64,000 nt of DNA from Rhytidiadelphus loreus (taxonomy: Eukaryota; Streptophyta; Bryopsida; Hypnales; Hylocomiaceae): the NCBI GenBank assembly GCA_947034895.1, contig OX344762.1, positions 18,766,760 through 18,830,759 of the forward strand, given 5' to 3'. Below, one piece after another: positions 39,541 through 49,500 of this stretch. The stretch's first letter is position 1. Every line of letters starts with the position of its first letter. The notes below the pieces were generated by a model. That model saw only the letters and a program-made list of their open reading frames with translations, ran no database searches and was not told where the DNA came from. Position numbers and translations under genes: made by a program.

Positions 39541-40082
39541 GATATAGTTGGGCCCCTGTGCTGCAACAGCATCCATCCATCCAATGTTTCCTGCGAAAGA
39601 ATCCTCAGACCGTACCGTCCTCTGTGTTCTGCAGCGACGGGCAGAGTTTCACCTTACCCGAAAGTTACCTACTGTGACTTACTAGTTGTAAAACGGAGAG
39701 AAAAAGCCAGCATGGCACTTCGAAATTCTGTTGAATGTCTCCCGTAACATTTTCACGTTTCCCGTGATGTCTTCTTTGACATCCATGTTCCACTGAACAT
39801 GACCATGTTCTTACTGTGACATGCCGGCGTTTTTTACAACATCACACTCAATTCTGACTCCTTGGGCCAAAGTCAAAACTTATACTTGATGTTCTAAACA
39901 ACAAACTCGTTCTACAGCAACGTCCACAAAAGCAAGGGCTCCTACTAGTGCAAGATTCTTTGCAGGTATGCACAGGAGTGGCCACAGTGATGCGAGTTCA
40001 TTGCATGAGTAACAGAAATGTCAGTGACATGGTTAGCAGGGGTAGTAATCATTGCAAAGAAAATTAACTCTTAGGGAGACAA

Positions 40083-40742
40083 TTTAACTCGAATGGAGTC
40101 AGTTTAACTCGAAGGAAGCCCTTTTCCGAGGTATGCAGCATAGAATTTCCACCATAGATCCTCTCGTTTCAACTTGATTCGAGTTAAATAGGATCCCTAT
40201 AGAGCGACTACAGTCCATGTGGACGTCAATTTAACTCGATTCGAGTAAAATCACCTACAGAATAGAAGAAATAATCAACTCCAATGAAAGATTTAACTCG
40301 AATCGAGTTAAAATTCACCAAATCCGGAGCATAACCTTCCTGAAAAGGACCAATTTAACTCGATTCGAGATAAACTGACAACCTCGGGCAATAGTAGAGG
40401 CCAGAAAGGTCCCAAAAATAAATCATCAAAATGAGAATTATGTACCCAGAAGTTCAAAGTAGGTAATCTCAACAAAACCTACTCAGCAGAGAGGAACATA
40501 TAGCAGTAAAATCCTAAGTCAGTTTATCTCGAATCGAGATAAACTGATGACAAAGACTAGTAGTGATTAAATACGAAGCCAAAAACAATATATTCCAGAG
40601 AGAACCATCAACCGATGGAATGAAAACCCTTTTTCATAGTCACACAGTTCAACTCGAATCGAGTTGAATTGTAAAAACAAAACAAGCACACAATGAAAAA
40701 TAACATCACCCGGTCGTGGTTTTTAACTCGAGTCGACTTAAA
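40083..40742. repeat. Right cluster of TTTAACTCG/CGAGTTAAA palindromes upstream of the ParB-like gene
   Basis: Eight good units in 660 bases: about 40167-40187, 40230-40250, 40292-40312 (near perfect), 40354-40374, 40523-40543, 40648-40668 and 40722-40742, plus degenerate ones at 40083 and 40103. Variants TTTATCTCG/CGAGATAAA and TTCAACTCG/CGAGTTGAA change both arms together, so the pairing is kept while the sequence drifts. Confidence 0.85.
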
Positions 40743-42237
40743 TTGATTACGATCAAAGTGCAATCATCTAACCATCTCTGTTTGTCCTGTAACAGAAATG
40801 GAAGATCAAATTCGACAACTATCGGTGTTCTTCAAGCCATTCAACATTGATCCTCAACTGAAGAACGCATACGGAGACGAAAAAGTTTTGGGAGAATGTT
40901 GGGAGTGGTCAGACCCTGAGAGAGTAGAGTACTGGACCATTATCCTGGTTCCATTTACCAACTACTTGGCTTTCAGGACTAAATACCATAACTCCAATGG
41001 CAATCTACCCGTCTCCTTGACAGAATCAGTGACAGAGTTCAGTGGAGGTCCTAATGGAGAGATTTTTGTATCATGCGAGACCCAAGACCCCGATCAGCAA
41101 GAGACATACATTTTCTCGTACATGGTAGATGCTACCAAGATACGATTCTGCATATCAGACTACGCGCGGAGCCTTATGGACACGGACTACGAACCACTTC
41201 TTCGCAATCTGCAGAATCACATCGACGAGAAACGATGGGAATCCGCAAATGGAGGAGAATTAACCCCTCAGGCTCTTCTTTCAAGGCTAAATCATCAGAA
41301 AATGGCCTTCGAGCGCATGCACATTAAACTCGTAGAGAAGAAGAGGGACATGCGACCACTTACTGTCGGAAGAGACTACAACAGCTAGGGAGATGGACAG
41401 TCTTCAATGGTGGTTGCAACTCCAGAGACTCGTCGCAGCGTCACAAGGCTAAAGAAGACGCAGGAATTCTCAAGAGGAATTCCACGGGACACACCACCAT
41501 CTGGGTCTAGGGGAAAAGCAAAGAAGGTTTCCGAGTCCACGGAGAAGTCGGCCGGGAGGAATGAAAGCCTTGTAACAGACCTGTCAAACATACCCCGTGA
41601 TGTCGGGAAGGACGTAAAGGACATAGACTACGATGAAGCCGTGAAATCGTACGAGGCCTACTGGTCAGAATGTACAGATTCATACGTCCCGAAAATAAGG
41701 TGGAAATTTACGTTGCCACTTGAGCAATTAGAGACCCCACCTGAAAACTTGAACATTAGAGGTCTGGAGGAGATGGGGATCATGAAAGCTCTAAATTTCC
41801 TAATAAACATGCTCGACCCAGACAAGAAAATGACCCTGTGCGCCATGCCGAAGGATGTAACGTCGAAGCCGAAAGATTTCGAGGAAATCATGAACGGGCA
41901 ATTTTACATGGTGAACGGGCAACACACAGTAGCAGCTGCCAAGAGGATGCAGGAGATGCCCAAATTGAGATCCAAGGCTGAGAAGTTCAAGAAATGGGAG
42001 TGCTTTATCATCTGGAACAAAGACGACCAAATCATTCAGAAGATCTCGGCTTATTACAACCGAGTGAACCATTTTCAAAACTTCACACCAACTTGGGCAA
42101 CAAACATCATCGGAGCCCGATATGTTTGGGAAAAGGTAGGCTGCCCACCACCAAACAAGGAGCCCAATGAGTTGGGAAGGGTTTTGGAGAAACCCCGGAA
42201 ATCCATCTCTGAGGCGTTGGCTCAGAAGAAGTTCAAG

Positions 42238-42368
42238 GTATATAAACAATTTAACTCGATTCGACATAAATTGTTTCTTGAATTACACGGTTCGATTGAG
42301 TGAAGTTTAACTCGATTCGAGATGAAATGAGATGAGGGTCATGACTAATTATTGATCTATTTATGCAG
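42238..42368 (+). other. Intron 1 of the ParB-like gene, carrying two palindromes
   Basis: Donor AAG|GTATAT, acceptor TTATGCAG|GAT. Of its 131 bases, two palindromic units at 42250-42270 and 42306-42326 make up a third. Confidence 0.8.
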
Positions 42369-43721
42369 GATTTTGCGGACCAGGTCAAGCTTCGTTTTGC
42401 AATGATTGACGTGAAGAAGAACCAGTCTGCTTTAAGTAGAGGGAAAGGGAAGGAGATCGACATTCATAACGAACTTAAAATTATCACCGCATCTAAGGAT
42501 GTCTACGAGCTCTGGGCTGAACTCATTTCAGCTCACTCGCAAGGAGAGCTCACTGATCTTGAGACATTGCTGAAGTTTCGGTAGGTCAAGGGTTGGGATC
42601 ACGAGAAGGATGGTGTGTTGACGCGGGAGTTTTTCAAGCATCTCGGTAATTGCTCAGCCAATGACTTGAAGCGGTTGGCATTGCACATGCTCAACAAGAC
42701 ACCGAAGCGGGGTCATTCCCATCCAAAGGTGACGCTCAAGCAAATCAAAAGCGTCCTCCCTGATTGCTACTCGGCGAAGGAGTGGCTGGAGCAGTGCAAG
42801 AGGAAGCAGATTATCAAGCTCCAGTTCCATAAGCTGAGGAAGGACTTGAACCTCGTGAGCAACAGTGGATACTTTCGGAGGGACAAGTGGAAGGACTTCA
42901 AGAAAGCCTACAGCGACACGAAGGCGACGAAAAACACACTCATCAACGGCCCTCCGGATGAGTACTTTTCGCAAATGAAAATGCCTTCAAACAAGAAGAA
43001 GAGCATTTCTGAGCTGTCTCCCTACGCCGCAGAATTCTTCAAAATTTTCCTCATGAGCAAGGGGAAGTTTGTGACGCCAGATGCCATCGCCTCGTACCGC
43101 ACATATGACATGGAGAAGGACGAAATCAGTATGTGGGGAGATCATATTTGGAAGGACAACTCGAGCTCAAACTTGAAGCTGGCAGTGTTGGACTTCCGAC
43201 AAATTCCGAAGGTCATAAACAAGGAGGGGTCTAAGGATGGGGATGCATACTTCGTGAATTTCCTGAAGTACCTTGAGGGCGACGCATATCCAGCAATAAC
43301 TGATCCTCAGGTATGACTATGGATTTGCGGTGAGAAGGAGGTTGAAGTCGATCTCCGCCAGTACATCCGGACGACGACGTTCGGCGAAGCGTACCTTGTT
43401 CACTACGCGGAGTATCTGCGTGGACCTCATGAGAGAATCGGGGATCTGTCCGAGAGGTCCACGAAGGCAAAGGAGGCCATTCAGCTTATCTTTCTCATTC
43501 GAAAGGGTTTCAGGCCGAAGGCCAAGAAGATACCTAAACGGTTCAAGATACTAGCTGATGGTAGATACGCAAAGTCCAAGTCAAGTAACGATGTGGACTT
43601 CAGAATCTACAACACGAACTTGCGCATGGACTTTTACATTCAAGTGCTAGATCTCTTCGCCTCGCCAAGGGAGGATGTTCTGTCCTACTTTGCAGGAGGA
43701 AAGATTATTTGCGCGGCTTGA

Positions 43722-43881
43722 GTATGTGATTTATGAAACTCTGTGAATTGGAATGACTGTTTCAATAGCATTGAGATGCATGTTTAACTCGAATCGAGTT
43801 AAATCTTTGCATTTCAAATCTGGGGGATTCAACTCGATGCGAGTTAAATTGTTGATATTGAACACTCTTGTCTTATTGCAG
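43722..43881 (+). other. Intron 2 of the ParB-like gene, carrying two palindromes
   Basis: Donor GTATGT directly after a TGA that replaces an expected sense codon, acceptor TTATTGCAG. Units at 43783-43803 and 43828-43848. Confidence 0.8.
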
Positions 43882-45176
43882 ATGCTTTCCCTCAACCACT
43901 TCGTTGTCGGCAATAAGAAGTGGAAGGACCGGTTCCAATCCCTAACGCAAGATTCAGAGAAATTGTCCAAGGACGATTTCTTGAATGGCAACTACCTCAT
44001 CGATTCAAAGGTTCACCAAAGGAGGGCGCCGAAGGGGTCATCCCGATCTGCCAAAGGGAAGAGGAGGATTACGGATGAAGAGGAAGCGGAGGAGAAGGCT
44101 CCGATTCATCTGGACACAGAGGACGAGGAGAATGACGACGACGATGTGCAGGAGATAGATAGCTGGCAGGATCCTGTGCCTGGGATTATTGACCGGATGG
44201 AGAGTTCCAGTGTGGGGACCTCGGGAGCGGGTGCTGCTAGTGAGAGGCCTCTTCCTGGGGGCGCATCGTCAGAGTTCTTGGGAAGGAGTGAACACCGGGA
44301 GACCTCAGATGCGTCTGCTCAAGTACCCCTCACGCCCACGCCAAGTCTGCCTTCTCAAACGCAGCCGAGTACGCGCTCCTCGCAGAAAAGGAAGAGGGAC
44401 CCAGTGATTCCTGCGTCGCAGCAGTGGCTTGTTGACTACGTCGCCGCCTCCAATGCACAGAATGAGAGAAATCGGGAAGCCGATTTCGAGAGACGAGAGG
44501 CATAGAAGGGAGCGGGAGGCGGATAGGGAGGAAGACAAAAGACTTCGATTGGAATCCAGGAAAGAGACCAATGACATGATGGTTTCCATCCTGCAAACCG
44601 TAGTCCCAGACATGGTGGCCAAGGCTGTCCAATTCTTAAACATGAAGCCCCTCTCCGTGGTCGACCCTTCATCCATGTCCCCGCAGCTCATGATCGGATA
44701 GCATGCGCATGCATCATCTGACAACATGACGCATCCGGGATCAGCTTCGCGGAATCCGTCGCTCAATTTAACCCCCGCTTCGACCCCTGCACAAGCCTCG
44801 CACCAGTCATCTCCGATTCTGGATACCTCACCATCGCATTTGAGGGACGTGTCCAGTGTTCCTTCGGCTGTGGGTACTGAAGCGCATGAACAGCTAGACG
44901 GGGAGACTGAAGCGGATAAATTTCCGGCCGAGGGTAATGCAGCGGGGGAAGTACAACCCGAGGAGGCAGCAGCGGATGAATATCAGGCGGAGGGTAATGC
45001 AACGAGGGAAGTACAGCCTGAGGAGGCTGATGCGGATGAATATCATGAGGAGGGAAATGAAGAGGATGTCAATCCAACTGAGGAGACTGACGTGGATGAG
45101 TTTCCGGATGACGAGACTGCAACGAAGGAAGTACAGTCCGAGCAGTCACAGGACCCTATGACTGGTGATCCTCCAG

Positions 45177-45392
45177 GTTGTTCCCTGTGACTCTTTCAGA
45201 CTGTATTTCAACTCGATACGAGTTGAATTGCATTCCGCTGCATTCAATTTTTTCCTAGGAGGTAGTTTCGGAGGGAGGAAAGGTCAGGACAGATATTAGG
45301 TTCTTCATATGTAAAACTATATCTCTTTTGAGATAGTGTAATATATCATTTGCCTTACTGTGTGTTTTGGTGTTCATCGTTTTATTTCGCAG
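45177..45392 (+). other. Intron 3 of the ParB-like gene, carrying one palindrome
   Basis: Donor CCAG|GTTG and acceptor TTTCGCAG|AA join a split Glu codon to the next exon. Palindrome at 45207-45227 in the TTCAACTCG/CGAGTTGAA form. Confidence 0.65.
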
Positions 45393-46966
45393 AACACATT
45401 GTCGTGGAACCAATCCTTTCCAACATCTCATTGGATTCTGGTAACCCTGCATCACAATTCAGTCCCGTGCGTTCTGTCTCGTTGTCGCTAGATACACCGG
45501 ACCATTCTCCTCTAGACTTTGTGTCGCTTGAAGAGCCTATTCCAAACGTGGGCGGGAATGTGGAGGACGTGAGTGTAAAAACAGTTACCGAACCCATTGA
45601 CGAAGCTCTACCAGAGTTTGAGAGTCCACGAGAGCCAGAGGTGAAGTGGGATGAGGTAGATTTGAATCAGGAACTTAACGTGGATGAAGAAATTCCTGAA
45701 AATGAGGTTCTGGAAGTGGAGGAGCTGCGAGAACCTGATGCGGAATGGGAAGGTCCTAGTTTGCCTGATGAAATTGAGGGAGATGTTGATGTCGAAAATT
45801 ACACGGAGACACTTCAGAAGGACAAGGATGTATCAACCGATATAATTCCTGAGAAGACGCCATCGGACGTTGTGGTGAACTTCCTTACCAAACTAAATTT
45901 GTTGTTGAATTATTGTTCCAGTGTCTCGCGTGTTTGTATCCCCTTCGTCCATAGCGCCTTTAGTTTTGAACCAGCACGGGCCGCTGCACTTAATTAACAC
46001 TCCAAAAATTTGGCGTTATATCATAGTCAGGTTAGCAGTCAGAGAACAAATCCTGTAGGTGGGGAGGGGGACCAGGTTTCTGCACCATTCAAGTCCAGGT
46101 CCACAGGAAAGTGGCTTAATGTGATCCTGGATCTGAATGGCCTCCTCTGCTTCTGTGACGATGTGAGATATCACATAAGTGAGAAGAGATTGTGCACTCC
46201 CGATGAGAAAGTGCTAGAGAAAAACGTCTTGCCTTTGGGGAGGGTCGTTGCACGCTCCCACCTGAAGACTTTCCTACAAGAGTTATCTTCGATCGCGAAC
46301 GTCATGGTGTGGAGTTCCATGAACCGGTCGTACGCCCTACTTGTATGTCATTTCCTCTTCTTTCGAATGGATCCGCCGGTGTGTATTCTCGGACAGGAGC
46401 AATGCAATGTCTTGAAACAGAGATCCAGGAACGGGAGGCTTGTAAATTACAGAGTGAGGGGGGCAACAAAAGACCTATGGGTGAAGCCGTTGGAGAAGTT
46501 GTTCAAGATTAAGAACACCGTCCTCACCAAAGATAATACTTTGATAGTCGACGATGTCCCTGAAAAACACTTCATGAATGATCCAAGGAATGTGGTGCTT
46601 TTTGAGTCGTGGTCGTTTGAAGGATGGGGTGCCAGGGAAGGGCTTCTCATTGACCACCTTCTTCCTTGGATTAAAAAACTGCACTTCGATTATCGCAAGG
46701 AATTGTATCGATTTCGGTCAGACAATCCAATGGGACGCTTCCACCTTGTAGATGAACCAGATCAGACACAATACCAGGAACTACAGAAGGCATTAGACGT
46801 CTCCAGTTCTCTACGAGCAGAGTGGATTGAAGAAAATCCGGATTGTCCCGTGAATCCGTGGATGACAGGAGGGTCGGAGCGCAAGGACATTAAGAAAGAG
46901 GATATGTGGTTCCTTCCATGTCTTCCTCCCCCGAGAGAGGATCCCCAGACTTTGGAAGATTTGTGA
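45393..46966 (+). pseudogene. FCP1/NIF-like phosphatase domain, probably the 3' part of the ParB-like gene
   Basis: An acidic exon begins at 45393 in phase with the preceding one (EHIVVEPILSNISLD then Glu/Asp/Pro-rich linkers) and runs to about 45872. A second exon, from an unresolved acceptor between about 46018 and 46072, runs to TGA at 46964. It contains the FCP1-homology pattern of HAD phosphatases: WLNVILDLNGLLCF (motif I), SHLKTFLQELSSIANVMVWS, a basic middle part, and TLIVDDVPEKHFMNDPRNVV (DD motif). FCP1/SCP enzymes use DxDx(T/V); here motif I is D-L-N-G-L, so the second catalytic Asp is Asn and catalysis is doubtful. The family acts on the RNA polymerase II tail and other nuclear substrates; a role here is unknown. 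Linking it to the ParB part rests on strand, spacing and splice phase. Confidence 0.6.
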
Positions 46967-47172
46967 ACAGAAGATGATTTCCAATTAACTCGGATGATCT
47001 CTTCTTGTTGTATAAATGCATTCTCTTGTGTAGGCACATCTTTGCTTATAGAGGATCGGATGATGTCATGGTCCAATCCATTGCGACCTGCCGGAGATTG
47101 ACAATTTTTTCGAACTCTGTTTGTTCCCAGGGTTTGCGTGCTACTACAGTCAGTGAAATTTAGTGTACATAC

Positions 47173-47908
47173 ATGTGTGCTGCCTCTGCTGATTCGTTCT
47201 CTGACTATGGACAGTTTGACATATCGGAAGGTGTGTTGGGGCACATCATGTATTCCGCAGCCACGGCCCAATCGACCATGGACTTCTCAATCATGCATGT
47301 TGATGATGGTGTTGTGGACAGTCCGCCGAATGGGGGGAAGTGCTCCGTTCCTGTTAGCTCGCCTTCACCTTTAAAAAGCCGTATGCATTCCCCTTCAGCT
47401 GCGGATCATGATGGGATGAACCCTGTGACCCAGAGGAAGTTGTACGGTGCTGATATGGTGGTGGACGCGGTCCATCAGGTATGGCGTTCTTTCACGAATG
47501 TAGCATTTCTTTCGATAGAACGCATATTACGTTATTGGCATGGTAAACTTATGATCTCATGTTGTTGTGTAGGGAGATGGCCAGAACGTCGCTAAGTCCG
47601 TCATTCATGTCAATGAGACACAACCTACAAAACTTCCTTTTAAAGAGCGGCATATGGCATCTAAGGGCTCGTTGCCTCCTTGACCCAAAAGCAATGTCCT
47701 TGCTGTAGCAGACCAGAAATGCAAGACTCATGATGGACAACTTCATAGTTATTCCCCTCGTCGTCCTTGGGATGTTGCGGAGCAAAGGTCCTTGAAGAAG
47801 CAACGGCGAGAGTTTCTACACCAAAGATCCTCTAATAACAATGGATACAGCCGAGGGCCTGAGATGTTGAAGGCATTGATGATTTTGAAGAGTAGGTCGC
47901 ACTCCTAG
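47173..47908 (+). pseudogene. Small unrecognised gene at the right end of the giant element
   Basis: Two exons, 47173-47478 and 47573-47908, join in phase 0 (CATCAG|GTATGG and TTGTGTAG|GGA). The product begins MCAASADSFSDYGQFDISEG, is Ser/Asp-rich, and ends with a basic segment (EQRSLKKQRREF). A single in-frame TGA at 47681-47683 interrupts it; the frame then stays open to TAG at 47906. Family not recognised. Same strand as the ParB/FCP1-like gene and only 206 bases after it, so it may also be alternative 3' exons of that gene. Confidence 0.5.
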
Positions 47909-48285
47909 TACCTAGATTGAAGGCCATGGAGGACATTGGACTCTGAGTGAGGTGGATGACATATAGAGTGATGTACAATTCCGATGTGAAACTCATATAC
48001 TATTCAATGATATAGAATACAAGGCTCATACAACTCTGCTATTTTGTAGCAATGATAAGAAGTCATATTTTACATAGCACTACGAATTTCAAATTGTAGA
48101 AATTATTCTTGCTAAATACATGTAACTACTCATTTTGCAAACTATATGTAATTACTTCGTGTACGGAAATTCAAACTTCGTACGTGCTTCGGCTGTGATT
48201 GTATTGAATTTCGTCTATTTTGATGAATAAATCCATCAATTTTTCAACCTAACCCTTCCCCCTCAACTCCCATTTCATTGAAAAA
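47909..48285. other. Right non-coding flank of the giant element
   Basis: AT-rich 3' region between the last coding exon and the right terminal repeat; AATAAA near 48226 could be a poly(A) signal. No palindromic units here. Confidence 0.45.
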
Positions 48286-48310
48286 CTCCCAAAATAATGA
48301 ATATGATGTT
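48286..48310 (-). repeat. Right terminal inverted repeat of the giant element
   Basis: Mirror copy of 9676-9700, 25 of 25 bases, followed immediately by TCTA at 48311-48314, matching the left flank. Confidence 0.85.
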
Positions 48311-48738
48311 TCTATAATTTCTATAATGTCCTAAACTCTAATAAACTCAATTTACACACACTAAGCAAGAGAGACAAAAATCCAAAACTAAATGAAACAC
48401 AACAACTAGTAAGACAAATGAAACCCTAATATTCCTAGTCTAATATTCCATTAACCTTTAACCTTCATCCACTAATTTCATCCCTATCCTAAATTACCAT
48501 ATGTAACCTATTCTACTTTATTTTTCCCCCATTTTAAAGAGTCTACGACTATATTAGTTTCCATGCATGTTCATTTCTAATGCTAATTTCTAGTTATATT
48601 ATTTTGTTTTTGATTTCTACTAATTGAATTCTTGGCCTAATTTGCTTAGTTGCCTATATTTCTTAACCCTTTAACGACCAGGTCGATGACTGATTATTCA
48701 AACTGACAGATTTTCATCGATAGCAGACTGGCTATTAA

Positions 48739-49500
48739 GAGCAAGTCCACAGCTGATTCCCCAAAGACGGACGTCAAATGGCTTGGCGTATCCCTCCATA
48801 CCAAGAGGGGACACTTAGTGGATATTTAATCAAACTTGACATTTGGTGAATTATTTATTCAAATCAAATTATAGATGTAATTTGAAGCTATGCGACTAAT
48901 GCTAGGAAGATTTGAATGAATTAATTGTTAAATTTTTAATATATCAATTTTCAAGCATGGTCCCCTTGCTTGATAATCTATGTTAAGAATTTATCATTTA
49001 ATCCATGGTAAACCCAAAAGCTTTAGAAGTTTATCTTCAAATATTATCACAATTAGATTTGAATGTCTCATGAGGGAAGACAATCTCTCTATATACACAT
49101 GGGGTGATAGGAGGAGGAACAATCCATGTGGGATAAGTCACTTGAATGAGAAGGAACTTCACTATTCATTCATGGCAAAGTTCTTTCTCATTCTAAGTGA
49201 CTTATCCCACATGGATTATTCCTCCTCCTCCTACCCCATGTGTATATAGAGAGATTCTCTTCCCTAGGAGTGCAAAGCAAGTTTCCTACCTTCTTCCTCC
49301 ATTGTATTGGACACAATGGGAAAAAACACTTCAATGCGTTTGAAGTTAAATTTTTAAAAATGTTTAGACCTGAAATTTGTTAGAACTTAGAACTTTTTAA
49401 AATCATCACAATTGGATTTTAAAACTCAAAGCAATTTCTACTCTGAAGTTGGCCTCACATGGCTAGTTACCGTGTCTCCGCAGCTTGGTGGGGCTTGCTC
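48739..49500. mobile_element. Tourist-like element nested in the TTAA MITE
   Basis: Ends GAGCAAGTCCAC and, in reverse complement, GAGCAAGCCCCACC; TAA at 48736-48738 and 49501-49503 is the target duplication. Ends resemble those of the 6807/7073 MITEs. It is 762 bp because a further foldback sits inside. Confidence 0.75.
49070..49262. repeat. Large near-perfect foldback inside the nested Tourist-like element
   Basis: Arms of about 85 bp (roughly 49070-49158 and 49174-49262) pair around a short loop: AATCTCTCTATATACACATG mirrors CATGTGTATATAGAGAGATT, and CATGTGGGATAAGTCACTT mirrors AAGTGACTTATCCCACATG. Would extrude as a long hairpin; not coding. Confidence 0.85.

Larger units (their letters stand above)
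18359..39950 (+). mobile_element. Nested CACTA (En/Spm) transposon, 21.6 kb
   Basis: Termini are CACTAGAAGGATGTC on the left and, in reverse complement, CACTAGTAGGAGCCC on the right; both continue into a CTTG-then-T-rich-GTG stretch. Flanking CAA at 18356-18358 and 39951-39953 is the 3-bp target duplication expected of the superfamily. The interior encodes TNP2-type transposase (plus) and a TNPA/Transposase_24-like protein (minus), the classic pair, plus two small unrecognised coding segments. Subterminal regions (about 18360-18720 and 39720-39950) are rich in short GACGT, GACATC and GATGTC motifs that may be transposase binding sites. At 21.6 kb it is large for the group; both arms hold long non-coding DNA and the right arm contains another inserted element. 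Confidence 0.9.
40798..45176 (+). pseudogene. ParB-like / degenerate DNA-methyltransferase-like fusion gene with acidic repeats
   Basis: Exons 40798-42237, 42369-43721 and 43882-45176 join in phase 0 with good GT/AG sites. Domains in order: unknown N-terminal domain (about residues 1-195); ParB/sulfiredoxin-like fold with PLEQLETPPENLNIRGLEEM and the signature QFYMVNGQHTVAAAKRM (about 310-420); a Lys-rich region; a C-terminal methyltransferase-like part with LDLFASPREDVLSYFAGG then KIICAA and HFVVG, resembling motif I (FxGxG) and the GRxFxG strand of beta-class N4/N6 methyltransferases. A DPPY/W motif is not evident. Then NLS-like KGKRR, acidic and coiled-coil segments, and EVQPEEA repeats. 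In-frame stops at 41386 (TAG), 42582 (TAG), 43314 (TGA), 43719 (TGA) and 44699 (TAG), and one frame change near 44490. Domain naming is motif-based inference; enzymatic activity is unlikely in this copy. Confidence 0.65.
9676..48310. mobile_element. Giant TIR DNA transposon (decayed), interrupted by a nested CACTA element
   Basis: Perfect 25-bp terminal inverted repeats lie at 9676-9700 and 48286-48310, each beginning AACATCATATTC at the outer end and finishing TTTTGGGAG inside. Directly outside both is TCTA (9672-9675 and 48311-48314), a 4-bp target-site duplication. The span is 38.6 kb; subtracting the nested CACTA (21,592 bp plus its duplicated CAA) leaves about 17.0 kb. The interior holds a transposase-like gene on the minus strand, a ParB/methyltransferase/FCP1-like gene and a small gene on the plus strand, and a family of palindromes found nowhere else in the window. 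Inverted repeat, duplication and shared palindromes are seen in the sequence; reading them as one transposon is inference. Superfamily is unassigned: Sola elements also make 4-bp duplications, but I cannot test homology here. Confidence 0.75.

Noticed and set aside
42238..45392. Palindromes as a CRISPR-like array
   Set aside because: Spacing is irregular, units sit in introns and upstream regions, and the context is eukaryotic.
10524..47908. Alternative genetic code (TAG/TGA as sense) to explain the in-frame stops
   Set aside because: KARI and DiT1 in the same window are free of internal stops, as is the TNPA-like gene; decay of a silenced element is simpler.
9676..48310. Integrated giant virus or Maverick-type element
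   Set aside because: No capsid, polymerase B, packaging ATPase or protease motif is visible; the genes are intron-rich and the ends are short with a 4-bp duplication.
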